DNA of 64,000 nucleotides from CAZIVP01 sp964542915 (GTDB lineage Bacteria > Calditrichota > Calditrichia > Calditrichales > Calditrichaceae). Shown piece after piece: positions 1 to 8,804 of the stretch. A program made the translations under genes and the position numbers. Under the pieces are notes generated by a model that did no database searches, had not been told where the DNA came from, and was given only the letters and a program-made list of their open reading frames with translations. Where the stretch lies: assembly GCA_964542915.1 (NCBI GenBank), contig CAZIVP010000003.1, positions 124,001-188,000 on the forward strand, read 5' to 3'. Numbering within the stretch: the first letter of the stretch is position 1; every line of letters starts with the position of its first letter.

Positions 1-41
1 ATCGCGCCCATTCCTGTAATAACAACTCGTCGTTTATTCAT
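1..41 (-). CDS. fabF: Beta-ketoacyl-ACP synthase II, N-terminus only (cut by left edge)
   Basis: Only the first 13 codons are inside the window, reading MNKRRVVITGMGA, which is the usual N-terminus of the FabF condensing enzyme that elongates acyl-ACP. An AGGTGA ribosome site lies about ten bases before the ATG at 41. It follows acpP on the same strand, the normal acpP-fabF order. The active-site Cys-His-His residues lie outside the window, so the call rests on the N-terminal motif and on gene order. Confidence 0.85.
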   Translation of the reverse strand, partial: MNKRRVVITGMGA

Positions 42-124
42 AGGCAATTATAATTCACCTGATAATTTTAAAATCCTTAAATACCCTCTTCGTTTTCAAC
101 GAAGACATCTTATATTAAATATAT

Positions 125-159
125 GCCGGACGCCTAAATCGTGTATTTAATCGTCCGGC
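125..159 (-). terminator. Hairpin between acpP and fabF
   Basis: An 8-bp perfect inverted repeat (GCCGGACG / CGTCCGGC) encloses a second 5-bp repeat (TAAAT / ATTTA), giving a two-tier hairpin. On the minus strand it is followed by an AT-rich tract but not a clean T run. It may be a partial terminator, an mRNA stabiliser or a processing site that sets the acpP to fabF ratio. Function is inferred. Confidence 0.45.
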
Positions 160-195
160 GATCGCTTCTCTCAGAACACGCAGAAACGGCTGGTC

Positions 196-432
196 CTATT
201 CACCGATCTTTTGTTTGAGATGTTCAATTGCTTCACCAACCGTGCGCATTTTTTCGGCCTCTTCATCCGGTATTTCAATATCAAATTTATCCTCGAAGGC
301 CATTACCAGTTCAACCGTATCCAAACTATCGGCGCCAAGGTCATCAATAAACGATGCTTCCGGTGTAACCTGAGATTCATCGACACCCAACTGATCGACG
401 ATGATTTCTTTAACCTGTGCTTCAATATCCAT
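196..432 (-). CDS. acpP: Acyl carrier protein
   Basis: This is a 78-residue acidic protein that carries acyl chains on a 4'-phosphopantetheine arm during fatty-acid and phospholipid synthesis in the cytoplasm. The attachment serine is Ser36 in the GADSLD motif, with the usual Leu and Asp/Glu-rich recognition helix after it. Length and charge are standard for the family. A GGAGAGGAATC ribosome site precedes the ATG. It sits 48 bases after fabG and before fabF, as in most bacterial fab clusters. A long ORF on the opposite strand is a shadow of this gene. Confidence 0.98.
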   Translation of the reverse strand: MDIEAQVKEIIVDQLGVDESQVTPEASFIDDLGADSLDTVELVMAFEDKFDIEIPDEEAEKMRTVGEAIEHLKQKIGE

Positions 433-480
433 GATTCCTCTCCTATAATGGTTCTTAGTTAATTGGATTAGTTTACAATT

Positions 481-1221
481 TTAAATAACCATTCCGCCGC
501 TTACATTGATTACCGTACCGGTTATATAGTCGGCCGCAGGTGAAATTAAAAAACCGACCACCTGTGCAATGTCCTCGGGTTTGCCGGCGCGTTTTAACGG
601 AATTTGACTGAGATATTCTTCTTTTACTTTATCCGGTAATTGTTCGGTCATTTCGGTAAGGATAAAACCGGGTGCGATCGCATTAACGTTCACATTTCTT
701 CCGCCGAGTTCGCGCGCCATGGTTTTGGTCAGTGCAATCACACCAGCCTTCGAAGAAGCGTAATTGGCCTGGCCGGCGGTTCCAAGAAGGCCGCTCACGG
801 AAGCGATATTTATGATTTTTCCTGTTTTCTTTTTCATCATTACTTTTGCGGCTGCCCGGGAACATAAAAACGTGCCTTTAAGATTGATATCGAGCACCAT
901 GTCCCAATCCTTTTCCGACATACGAACGGAAAGGTTATCGCGTGTAACGCCTGCATTATTGACGAGTATATCCACTGTGCCGAACGTATCCGTCGTCGTT
1001 TTAATAAGTTCATCCACTTCCTGTGGATTGGATACATCCGTTTTCACAGCGATACTCTTCACACCATAGCCTTCGAATTCGCGAGCGGTTGCTTGCGCAT
1101 CCTCAAGCAATATATCTGAAACAACCACATCGTTATTATTCTGCGCTAAATAAAAGGCGATACTTTTACCAATACCCCGGGCCGAACCGGTCACAACAGC
1201 CACCCGTCTCGTCTGATTCAT
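481..1221 (-). CDS. fabG: 3-oxoacyl-[ACP] reductase
   Basis: This is an NADPH-dependent short-chain dehydrogenase that reduces 3-oxoacyl-ACP in each elongation cycle. The nucleotide-binding motif TGSARGIGKS, the NNAG motif and the catalytic Ser...Tyr-x-x-x-Lys (SVSG and YASSK) are all present. The start is placed at the ATG at 1221 (MNQTRRVAVV), because it overlaps the fabD stop as ATGA; a longer in-frame extension to 1272 would lie inside fabD and looks unlike the family. The overlap suggests translational coupling with fabD. The protein is 246 residues, which is normal for FabG. Confidence 0.96.
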   Translation of the reverse strand: MNQTRRVAVVTGSARGIGKSIAFYLAQNNNDVVVSDILLEDAQATAREFEGYGVKSIAVKTDVSNPQEVDELIKTTTDTFGTVDILVNNAGVTRDNLSVRMSEKDWDMVLDINLKGTFLCSRAAAKVMMKKKTGKIINIASVSGLLGTAGQANYASSKAGVIALTKTMARELGGRNVNVNAIAPGFILTEMTEQLPDKVKEEYLSQIPLKRAGKPEDIAQVVGFLISPAADYITGTVINVSGGMVI

Positions 1222-2144
1222 ACCATCTCCTCTATTTTTTCCAAATCTTCCACCGTTCCAATGGTTTCGCACGCTACCGTTCGGTTGATGCGCTTTAACA
1301 GACCTTTGAGTACTCTTCCCGGCCCGATTTCATAAAAACGATTGACGCCGGATTCGATCATGGCTTCCATGCTTTGCTGCCACAAAACCGAATGGGTTAA
1401 TTGTTTATAAAGAGCGTTGCGTATTTCGCTTTGGCTCTGAAGTGCTGTTGCCGCAACATTGGAATAAACAGGAACACGGGCATCACTGATTTTTGTTTCA
1501 TCGAGTGCTTTTTGTAAGCCACGACACGCATGTTCCATCAAGGGACTATGAAAAGCGCCGGACACTTCCAGTTCCACCGCTTTTTTAGCTCCCATATCCC
1601 TGGCAACCGGCAATGCCTTTCGAACCGTTTCGGCATTGCCCGATATGGCAATTTGTCCCGGCGAGTTAAAATTGGCCGGCTGAATAACGCCTTCCTCTCC
1701 CAATTTGGCACACAATTCCTTAACCTGTTCAATGCTAAGGCCAATTAAGGCGGCCATGGTTCCCGGTTGTTTGTTTCCGGCTTCGTGCATAAGGCGTCCG
1801 CGCTCTCTCACCAGCTTCAATCCGTCTTCAAACGAAAAAGCGCCGGCCGCAAACAATGCGCTGTATTCGCCCAAACTATGGCCCGCTACCGCTGAAGGCT
1901 TCAGCCCTTTTTTATCCAGTAACTCGGTGACAACGGCGCTGTGCACGTATATGGCGGGTTGGGTAATGTGCGTCTGTTTTAAGGTCTCTTCGGGCCCCTC
2001 GCTACAAACGGATTGTAAATCCATTTCCATAATGTTATTGGCTTGAGCAAAGCGTTCGGCCGCTTCCGGGAAATGTTCGATCAGATCCTTCGCCATGCCT
2101 ACAAATTGCGACGCCTGCCCCGGGAAAATAAACGCGGTATCCAT
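1218..2144 (-). CDS. fabD: Malonyl-CoA:ACP transacylase
   Basis: The protein transfers malonyl groups from CoA to ACP to supply extender units. The nucleophile is Ser90 in GHSLGEYSAL, and the partner His lies in SGAFHSP. The N-terminus TAFIFPGQASQ is the family signature. The start at 2144 is chosen because AGGAAA stands seven bases upstream; a nine-residue longer form from 2171 has no better site. It overlaps fabG by four bases and follows fabH at about 107 bases. At 308 residues it matches the usual FabD length. Confidence 0.96.
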   Translation of the reverse strand: MDTAFIFPGQASQFVGMAKDLIEHFPEAAERFAQANNIMEMDLQSVCSEGPEETLKQTHITQPAIYVHSAVVTELLDKKGLKPSAVAGHSLGEYSALFAAGAFSFEDGLKLVRERGRLMHEAGNKQPGTMAALIGLSIEQVKELCAKLGEEGVIQPANFNSPGQIAISGNAETVRKALPVARDMGAKKAVELEVSGAFHSPLMEHACRGLQKALDETKISDARVPVYSNVAATALQSQSEIRNALYKQLTHSVLWQQSMEAMIESGVNRFYEIGPGRVLKGLLKRINRTVACETIGTVEDLEKIEEMV

Positions 2145-2251
2145 TACATTTTTCCTGTTTACCAATTTCACATTTTCTTCCGAATCATTCTATGCCATCC
2201 CTGCACCGGACTGCTTATTAATCGTCTTCGAAATGCGTACGATTGTTTAGC

Positions 2252-3262
2252 TCAGGATTTCGAAGGCTTATCCAGCCCCCAGCGAACGAGGGCGCTGCCC
2301 CATGTAAAGCCGCCGCCGAACGTGCTGAATAATGCTAATTCGTTCTTGTCAATTTTACCCTGCTGATAGGCTTCTGATAAAGCCAATGGAATGGTTGCCG
2401 CCGTCGTATTACCGTAACGGTCTATATTGATCATCACTTTGTCATAATCGATTCCAAGCCGCTTTACGGCGCCGTCAATAATGCGCATATTGGCCTGGTG
2501 GGGGACAAACAAACGGAGATCTTCGCCTTTGAAATTGTGCTTCTTCAGGATATCGACCGAGACTTCTGCCATACGCTGGACTGCAAATTTAAAAACGGAT
2601 TTACCGTCCTGATAAATAAAGTGCCAATCATTGGCAACGGTCTCAAGGGAAGCCGGATGTAAGCTTCCGCCGGCCTTCATCATCAGGTAATCGGCGCCGC
2701 TACCGTCCGAAAAGAGCATGAAATCCAGGATTCCGCTGTTTTCGTCTTCGGTAGGCTCCAATAAAACGGCTCCCGCGGCGTCTCCGAAAAGGACGCAGGT
2801 ATTTCTATCCCGATAATTAACAATGGCGCTCATTTTATCCGCGCCTATAACCGCCACCTTGTTATGCGTTCCCGCTTTTATGAACTGTGCGCCTATAGAT
2901 AGAGCGAATAGAAAACCGGAACACGCCGCTGCCACGTCAAATGACCAGGCGTTTATGGCGCCGGCTTTTTCCTGAACGAGATTGGCCGTACTTGGAAAAA
3001 ACATATCGGGCGTAACTGTTGCAACGATGATAACCTCAACATCTTTGGGATCAATACCCCGTTCCTTACACAGAGATTTTAAGGCTTCGGCTCCCATATC
3101 CGAGGTAGCTTTTCCCGACTCAAGAATACGGCGTTCACGAATGCCTGTCCGCGTCCTTATCCACTCGTCGCTGGTATCCACCATTTTTTCAAGGTCAAAA
3201 TTAGTGAGTACTTTTTCAGGTACGTAATGACTCACCGCGCTGATCCAGGCATTTTTACCCAT
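2252..3262 (-). CDS. fabH: Beta-ketoacyl-ACP synthase III
   Basis: This enzyme starts fatty-acid synthesis by condensing a short acyl-CoA with malonyl-ACP. The active-site Cys114 is in the AAACSGFLFAL motif, and the His and Asn of the triad are in VPHQANMRI and YGNTTAAT. The first bases overlap the end of plsX by eight nucleotides and a strong AGGAGG site lies just before the ATG. Branched or straight primer preference cannot be read from the sequence alone. At 336 residues it is a full-length member. Confidence 0.97.
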   Translation of the reverse strand: MGKNAWISAVSHYVPEKVLTNFDLEKMVDTSDEWIRTRTGIRERRILESGKATSDMGAEALKSLCKERGIDPKDVEVIIVATVTPDMFFPSTANLVQEKAGAINAWSFDVAAACSGFLFALSIGAQFIKAGTHNKVAVIGADKMSAIVNYRDRNTCVLFGDAAGAVLLEPTEDENSGILDFMLFSDGSGADYLMMKAGGSLHPASLETVANDWHFIYQDGKSVFKFAVQRMAEVSVDILKKHNFKGEDLRLFVPHQANMRIIDGAVKRLGIDYDKVMINIDRYGNTTAATIPLALSEAYQQGKIDKNELALFSTFGGGFTWGSALVRWGLDKPSKS

Positions 3263-4268
3263 GCCTTGCCTCCTGTGTACTCAAACGTTCGCTGATTAAA
3301 TGATTGACGTCTTTCTTTTCCATATTTTTTGCAACATAAAGCGCATTCTTAAATGCCTTTGCCTGGGAGCTGCCATGGCATATAATAGAGATACCGTTTA
3401 CGCCCAGAAGCGGAACGCCTCCATATTCTTCGTAATCGTAGCTTCGTTTTAATTCTGAAAAGGCCGGTTTCACAAGGAAAGCGCCAATATTTGTAAAAAT
3501 GTTGCTCCCGATGTTGCGTTTTATGGCTTTCACGATAACGCTCATTATGCTTTCCGCCATTTTTAGAATCGTATTGCCCACAAAACCATCGCATACGACG
3601 ATATTGGTCGTACCTTTTAAAATATCACGGCCCTCCACGTTACCATAAAAATTCGGAAGTTGTTTTTTTAAAAGCTGGTGGGCGGCTATCGTAGTTTCAT
3701 TGCCCTTTTTTTCTTCTTCGCCGTTGCTCAGGAGGCCCACCGTTAGGTCGTGCTGATTAAAAACTTCGCTGACAAAAATATTACCCATCAGTGCAAATTG
3801 CAAGAGATGGACCGGTTTCGCATCCACATTAGCGCCAACATCAATCAAAAATACCATGCCGCCTTCGCTTGGTAAAAAGGCCCCGATGGCGGGTCGTTTT
3901 ACGCCCGGAATCCTTTTTAATGCGAACAGGCTGCCCGCCATCTGTGCGCCTGTATTTCCGGCGCTCACAAATGCATCCACTTCCCGATCCTTGTGAAGAT
4001 TCAATCCAACAACCATGGAAGAATTTACTTTTTTTCGGAGGGCTTCCGTGGGAGAATCGTTCATCTCAATGTTATCGGGAGCGTGCACAATTTCGAAATT
4101 AGACCGGTACTTGGAGGCGATATGCTCCAGGTCGGTTTCAATGACTTCTTTGTCGCCGACCAACACAATCGTATCAGCGCTTTGCGATTCTTTTAAATAT
4201 GAATAAGCCCCTTCGATTTTTTCGCGGGGCTCATGGTCTCCTCCCATAACGTCTAATGCGATGCGCAT
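3255..4268 (-). CDS. plsX: Phosphate acyltransferase
   Basis: PlsX makes acyl-phosphate from acyl-ACP, the donor used by PlsY in the first step of glycerophospholipid synthesis, and acts at the inner face of the membrane. The start MRIALDVMGGDHEP is the family signature, and SAGNTGAQMAG and the C-terminal GVNGISIICHGSS motif are also present. An AGGA site lies seven bases before the ATG. The gene lies 24 bases after rpmF and overlaps fabH. No PlsY gene is in the window. Confidence 0.96.
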   Translation of the reverse strand: MRIALDVMGGDHEPREKIEGAYSYLKESQSADTIVLVGDKEVIETDLEHIASKYRSNFEIVHAPDNIEMNDSPTEALRKKVNSSMVVGLNLHKDREVDAFVSAGNTGAQMAGSLFALKRIPGVKRPAIGAFLPSEGGMVFLIDVGANVDAKPVHLLQFALMGNIFVSEVFNQHDLTVGLLSNGEEEKKGNETTIAAHQLLKKQLPNFYGNVEGRDILKGTTNIVVCDGFVGNTILKMAESIMSVIVKAIKRNIGSNIFTNIGAFLVKPAFSELKRSYDYEEYGGVPLLGVNGISIICHGSSQAKAFKNALYVAKNMEKKDVNHLISERLSTQEARHG

Positions 4269-4292
4269 TAACGAATCCTGTCCAAAGTAAGA

Positions 4293-4481
4293 CTACTCGC
4301 TTTTAGGGATGACGGTGCTTTTTCCTTTGTAGTAGCCACATTCCGGGCAGGCATGATGTGGCAGACGCATCTCGCCGCAGTTATTGCAACGGGAAAGCGA
4401 GGCGTCTTTCATGCTTGCATACCATTGCGAGCGTCGCTTGTCGCGTTTTGATCTCGATAATTTACGTTTGGGATTGGCCAT
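4293..4481 (-). CDS. rpmF: Ribosomal protein bL32
   Basis: This is a small basic protein of the large ribosomal subunit. It starts with the conserved MANPKRKLSRSKRDKRRS and has a four-cysteine zinc ribbon formed by CNNC and CPEC. It is the zinc-binding (C+) form, since all four cysteines are kept. AGGAG lies six bases before the ATG. The rpmF-plsX-fabH linkage is ancient and widely conserved, and ties ribosome supply to membrane lipid supply. Confidence 0.97.
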   Translation of the reverse strand: MANPKRKLSRSKRDKRRSQWYASMKDASLSRCNNCGEMRLPHHACPECGYYKGKSTVIPKSE

Positions 4482-4490
4482 TCTATTCTC

Positions 4491-4988
4491 CTATTTTATC
4501 AATTTTCGTAAAGCTTCCCAGCGCGGATCGATTGCTTCCGAATCACAATTGCACCCCTCTTCGTTTAAGTTGGCGCCGCATTGGGGGCAAATTCCCTTAC
4601 AATCCGCTTTACAAACCATCTTAATGGGATGGTATAAATAAATGATTTCTGATATAAATGAAGTTAAATCGATTTCGGTTGTGTTTGCCGGCAATTGAAT
4701 AACCTCATCTTCAACTTCTCTGAGCGTTCCTTCTCCAACCTGATATATCTGTCTTTGACTCTCTTCATAATTCTGTTCAAAGCTGGATAAACAGCGATCA
4801 CAAACGTAATGTGCTTTCGTCTTGACATAAAGATCGATCCGGTAATCCCTGCCAAACTTATCCACCACCGCAGACAGCTTTAAGGCCTCAGGATAGAAGC
4901 GCCTCATCTCTTCATCCAGGAAAGTTGTCTCAACTTGACCCTGAACTTCGAGGCGTTTGTTTTCAATACTTTGAATATTAATCTTCAT
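4491..4988 (-). CDS. DUF177 / YceD family protein
   Basis: A 165-residue member of the YceD/DUF177 family that sits directly before rpmF in most bacteria; the family is linked to 23S rRNA or ribosome maturation in bacteria and plastids. Two cysteine pairs (CDRC near residue 62, then a C-terminal cluster with CPQC and CNC) suggest metal binding, which is a common variant. The ribosome site is weak. It is the first gene of the run, so the promoter of the lipid cluster should lie between 4989 and about 5170, where I see no convincing -35/-10 pair. Confidence 0.88.
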   Translation of the reverse strand: MKINIQSIENKRLEVQGQVETTFLDEEMRRFYPEALKLSAVVDKFGRDYRIDLYVKTKAHYVCDRCLSSFEQNYEESQRQIYQVGEGTLREVEDEVIQLPANTTEIDLTSFISEIIYLYHPIKMVCKADCKGICPQCGANLNEEGCNCDSEAIDPRWEALRKLIK

Positions 4989-5175
4989 AATAAAACTTTT
5001 AATTTAAAAAAATCACGAATATAATTCAATAAATATATGGCAGTAGGGTTATTTTTTTAAGGAATGGGGTACTCATTGAATGGTATAATGTTCCATTTCG
5101 CTTTTAAGTTTGTATTCCAGGCATTCAATCGGAGCACATGGGGTGTGCAAATTATACTTACAATGCAATACAAAA

Positions 5176-5211
5176 CAAGCCACCGCGTGCGCCTGTTTCC
5201 GCGATGGCTTG
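5176..5211 (-). terminator. Rho-independent terminator of ackA
   Basis: The arms CAAGCCACCGCG and CGCGATGGCTTG pair at 11 of 12 positions around a 12-base loop. On the minus strand the hairpin is followed by TTTTG. It lies 30 bases after the ackA stop and separates that transcription unit from the lipid cluster. Confidence 0.8.
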
Positions 5212-5241
5212 TAATTTGCTTAACCCATTCTGTTTGCGTTT

Positions 5242-6441
5242 CTATTGCGATTCGACGATTTGCATGGTATCCATTGCAATCACCAACTCCTCGTTGGTGG
5301 GAATCACGAGCGCGGTAACACCGGAGTCTTCCGTTGTGATCCGGCGTTCCTTTTTGGAAGTGTCGCGATTGGCATCATAATCCACACGAATATCCATGAA
5401 TTCCAACCCTTTAAGGGTATTTAAACGCACCATCTCGGAATTTTCACCAATACCCCCTGTAAAGACGATCACATCGACGCCGCCGAGGATCGCTGCATAA
5501 GAGCCGATGTATTTTTTAAGACGATAGGTAAACATATCGTGCGCCAAACGCGCCCGTTCGCTATTCTCATATTCATCTTCAATTTCGCGCATGTCGCTGC
5601 TTAAACCGCTAACACCCATAATGCCGCTATGCTTGTTGAGTAGCGTCGTCGCTTCATTTTGGGTAAGCTCTTCCTTGTTCATTATTTGCAAAATGATGGC
5701 GGGATCCATATCGCCGCTGCGCGTGCCCATCAACAGGCCCTCGAGAGGCGTAAAGCCCATTGAGGTATCGATGGATCGCCCTTTGTCGATAGCGCATGCC
5801 GAAGCGCCGTTACCCAGATGACAAGTGATGATCTTTAAAGATTCTAAGGATTGATTCAGAAATTCGGCGGCCCGCATCGAAACAAATCGGTGCGATGTAC
5901 CGTGGAATCCGTATCTGCGAATGCCGTGACGTTTATACAACACATAAGGCAACCCGTACAAATAAGCATAGTCCGGCATACTTTGATGAAAAGCCGTATC
6001 AAAAACGCCTACCTGCGGTACATCCGGCAGCAATTGCTGAGCCGCGTTAATACCTTTTAAATTCGGCGGATTATGTAATGGCGCATAATCGATACAACGG
6101 CGCATTTCCGCCATTACTTCATCCGTAATCAATACCGAACCACTAAAGGCTTCGCCACCGTGGACAACGCGATGCCCGACCGCATCAATCTCTTTTTTTT
6201 CTTTTATCACCCCGTGATTTTTGCTCAGAAGGATGCTGAGAACATATTCTATTGCCATTTTATGATCAAGGATTTCGCCGGAAAGGCGAACTTCATCGCG
6301 ATCATGCGGCTTATGAGTCAGTATAGCCCCGGCCATACCTATACGTTCCACTACGCCCTTTGCCAAAACATACTCTTTCTTGGGATCAATAACCTGATAT
6401 TTAACCGAAGAACTTCCCGTATTTAGAACCAGTACAATCAT
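5242..6441 (-). CDS. ackA: Acetate kinase
   Basis: The enzyme interconverts acetate + ATP and acetyl-phosphate + ADP. The family motifs NTGSSSVKYQ, HRVVHGGE, FHGTSHRFVS and GNGASACAI are all readable in order, and the length of 399 is standard. AAAGG lies seven bases before the ATG. No phosphotransacetylase (pta) is next to it; instead it follows a 3-hydroxyacyl-CoA dehydrogenase gene by 20 bases, so it may serve an acyl-CoA fermentation or overflow route. Related butyrate kinase at 52 kb is a separate gene. Confidence 0.96.
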   Translation of the reverse strand: MIVLVLNTGSSSVKYQVIDPKKEYVLAKGVVERIGMAGAILTHKPHDRDEVRLSGEILDHKMAIEYVLSILLSKNHGVIKEKKEIDAVGHRVVHGGEAFSGSVLITDEVMAEMRRCIDYAPLHNPPNLKGINAAQQLLPDVPQVGVFDTAFHQSMPDYAYLYGLPYVLYKRHGIRRYGFHGTSHRFVSMRAAEFLNQSLESLKIITCHLGNGASACAIDKGRSIDTSMGFTPLEGLLMGTRSGDMDPAIILQIMNKEELTQNEATTLLNKHSGIMGVSGLSSDMREIEDEYENSERARLAHDMFTYRLKKYIGSYAAILGGVDVIVFTGGIGENSEMVRLNTLKGLEFMDIRVDYDANRDTSKKERRITTEDSGVTALVIPTNEELVIAMDTMQIVESQ

Positions 6442-6461
6442 TTTTATGCCTTTAACGCTCG

Positions 6462-7391
6462 TTATTTATATTCAAAAAAGCCTTTACCTGTTTTCCTTCC
6501 TAAATGACCCGCCCTCACTAACTTACGCAACAGCGGGCAGGGCCGATATTTGGATTCGCCCAATTCCCGGAACAACGTTTCCATCCATTTCATCAGTTCA
6601 TCCAATCCGATTTGATCTGCCAAAGCCAGAGGCCCCCTGGGAAAGTTATAACCTAATTTAACAGCCGTATCGATATGTTCGGCCGAGGCGACGCCCTCCA
6701 TCAAAACATGAATGGCCTCATTAATCATGGGCACGATAACCCGGGTCGTAATATAACCGGGATATTCAAAAACTTCTACCGCTGTTTTATCCAGAGTTTC
6801 CGCAAAATTTTTAATAAAATCATATGTTTCATTGGAAGTTTTTAAACCGCGCACAATTTCTACCAGCGGGATTTTAGGCACGGGATTGAGGAAATGCATA
6901 CCAATGACCTTATCTTGCCGGTTGGTGGGCGTGGCGATTTCGGTAATGCTGAGCGCCGCCGTATTCGTAATAAAGATGGTATCGGGTTCACAAATTTCAT
7001 CAAGCTTGCTCAGTAACTTTTGTTTGGCGACCAAATCTTCATTAATGGCTTCAATGACCAAATCGCCATAGACGGCATCTTCGGCATTACTGGTAAATTT
7101 AATGCGGCTTAATACCGCTTTTTTTTCACTCTCGGTCATGGTCCAACGAGCAATCTCGCCGTCGATGGTGTTCTCCAGTTCTTTGTAACATTGGCGGGCC
7201 AGATCATCATTGCGCTCCACAACAATCACTTCCATACCCTTGGAAGCGATCAGGTGTGAGATACCGCGGCCCATCGTACCGGCGCCGAATACCACGACTT
7301 TTTTGACGGATTCGGTTTGGTCGCTGGCTCCCAGTTCCGACTGTTGGCGTAAAATTTCAATATCCATTATATTATCGTTATTTTCAGCCAT
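6462..7391 (-). CDS. 3-hydroxyacyl-CoA (3-hydroxybutyryl-CoA) dehydrogenase
   Basis: This is an NAD(P)-dependent enzyme that interconverts 3-hydroxyacyl-CoA and acetoacetyl-type CoA esters. The Rossmann motif GAGTMGRGI is near residue 38, and the catalytic-site regions GMHFLNPV and the C-terminal GYNFPRGPLALAD and GRKTGKGFFEY are typical. The start at 7391 (MAENNDN) has AAAGGAG upstream; a six-residue longer form is possible. The 30-residue N-terminal extension before the Rossmann fold is unusual for the short bacterial form. Substrate chain length is not determined by the sequence. Confidence 0.92.
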   Translation of the reverse strand: MAENNDNIMDIEILRQQSELGASDQTESVKKVVVFGAGTMGRGISHLIASKGMEVIVVERNDDLARQCYKELENTIDGEIARWTMTESEKKAVLSRIKFTSNAEDAVYGDLVIEAINEDLVAKQKLLSKLDEICEPDTIFITNTAALSITEIATPTNRQDKVIGMHFLNPVPKIPLVEIVRGLKTSNETYDFIKNFAETLDKTAVEVFEYPGYITTRVIVPMINEAIHVLMEGVASAEHIDTAVKLGYNFPRGPLALADQIGLDELMKWMETLFRELGESKYRPCPLLRKLVRAGHLGRKTGKGFFEYK

Positions 7392-7420
7392 AAATACGCT
7401 CCTTTTCACCCCTGAAGGTG

Positions 7421-7849
7421 TTACGACTTATTTTCGATTAATTCCTGCTCGGAAAAAAAGAATTGCAGCTCTTTTTGAGCGTTTTCCGGCGAATCGGAGG
7501 CATGGATGATATTTTGTTCTTTGCTATCGGCATATAAGCGCCGAATGGTCCCTTCGGCCGCTTCGGCAGGATCGGTCGCGCCGATCACACGCCTCAATTC
7601 GCTTACGGCATCTTCTTTTTCCAGGACCATGGCCACAACCCTGCGCTCCGTCATAAAAGAGACCAGCGATTCAAAAAATGGTCGCTCTTTATGGACGGCA
7701 TAAAATTCTCCAGCCGTCCTTTTATTGAGACGCACCATCTTGAGCCCCGTCAGTTCAAATCTTTCTTTTAAAAGATGCGCTATCACATCACCCACAAGGT
7801 TTTTTCGTATGCAATCCGGTTTTAATATCGCCAATGTTCTTTCTTTCAC
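7421..7849 (-). CDS. ndk: Nucleoside diphosphate kinase
   Basis: The enzyme balances nucleoside triphosphate pools through a phospho-histidine. The active-site motif is NIIHASDSPENAQKE, with the phosphorylated His at about residue 118, and the N-terminus RTLAILKPDC is typical. The start codon is GTG at 7849, with GAGG seven bases upstream. In many bacteria ndk lies beside sucCD, as here, and NDK can turn GTP made by succinyl-CoA ligase into ATP. Length is 142 residues, standard. Confidence 0.96.
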   Translation of the reverse strand: MKERTLAILKPDCIRKNLVGDVIAHLLKERFELTGLKMVRLNKRTAGEFYAVHKERPFFESLVSFMTERRVVAMVLEKEDAVSELRRVIGATDPAEAAEGTIRRLYADSKEQNIIHASDSPENAQKELQFFFSEQELIENKS

Positions 7850-7895
7850 AATCTAACCTCTGTTGAATTTACTCGTATCACTGCCTGAAATACAA

Positions 7896-8768
7896 TTATT
7901 TTAAAACGCTTTCTACCGTCGTCCCTATCTCGGCGGGGCTATTACAGACATGAATACCGGCCGCTTTCAGGGCTGCCATTTTTTCGGAGGCGGTTCCTTT
8001 TCCGCCGCTGATAATCGCGCCGGCGTGCCCCATTCGTCTACCGGGCGGAGCGGTCTGCCCTGCGATAAAACTAACCACCGGTTTATCAAAATGTTTCTCG
8101 ACCCATTCAGCCGCTTCTTCTTCCGCAGTACCTCCGATCTCCCCGATCATCACGACTACGCGGGTTTCTTCGTCTTCCTTAAAAAGAGCCAGCGCATCGG
8201 TAAAACGCGTACCAATGACGGGATCGCCGCCTATACCGATACAGGTGGATTGCCCGATTCCGCGTTCGGTCAATTGGCTTACCGCTTCATAGGTCAGGGT
8301 ACCGGAACGGCTTATGACCCCCACCGATCCTTCTCTATGAATAAATCCCGGCATAATGCCCATCTTCCCAATACCGGGGGAAATGACACCGGGGCAATTC
8401 GGACCCACCAATCGGGTCGGACGGTTCTGTAAGTAATGATATACATTTATCATATCCAGGGCAGGAATACCCTCTGTAATACACACGGCCAAATCCAAAC
8501 CGGCGTCGGCCGCTTCCATAATGGCGTCTGCAGCGAAGGGAGGCGGCACAAAAATAACGGAGGCGTTAGCGCCCGTTTCATGCGCCGCTTCCGCAACGGT
8601 GTTGAAAACCGGGATTTTATCGTTAAACGTTTGGCCGCCCTTGCCCGGCGTTACACCGGCAACCACTTTGGTATTATAGTCCAACATTTGCCGGGCGTGA
8701 AAGGAACCTTCTGAGCCTGTTATACCTTGTATTAATACCCTTGTTTCGTTAGTCAGTAATATGCTCAT
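7896..8768 (-). CDS. sucD: Succinyl-CoA ligase, alpha subunit
   Basis: With SucC it converts succinyl-CoA, ADP (or GDP) and phosphate to succinate and a nucleoside triphosphate in the TCA cycle. The CoA-binding start GITGSEGSFHA, the VGPNCPG loop and the phosphorylated histidine in GHAGAIISGGKGTA are all present. AGGAG precedes the ATG by six bases. It follows sucC by 36 bases, the normal sucCD order. Confidence 0.97.
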   Translation of the reverse strand: MSILLTNETRVLIQGITGSEGSFHARQMLDYNTKVVAGVTPGKGGQTFNDKIPVFNTVAEAAHETGANASVIFVPPPFAADAIMEAADAGLDLAVCITEGIPALDMINVYHYLQNRPTRLVGPNCPGVISPGIGKMGIMPGFIHREGSVGVISRSGTLTYEAVSQLTERGIGQSTCIGIGGDPVIGTRFTDALALFKEDEETRVVVMIGEIGGTAEEEAAEWVEKHFDKPVVSFIAGQTAPPGRRMGHAGAIISGGKGTASEKMAALKAAGIHVCNSPAEIGTTVESVLK

Positions 8769-8804
8769 ATCAAACTCCTGCGCTAAAGGGAAAATTCATG
8801 GATT

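Noticed and set aside
1222..1272. N-terminal extension of fabG
   Set aside because: Lies inside fabD; the ATGA overlap at 1218-1221 gives a natural coupled start.
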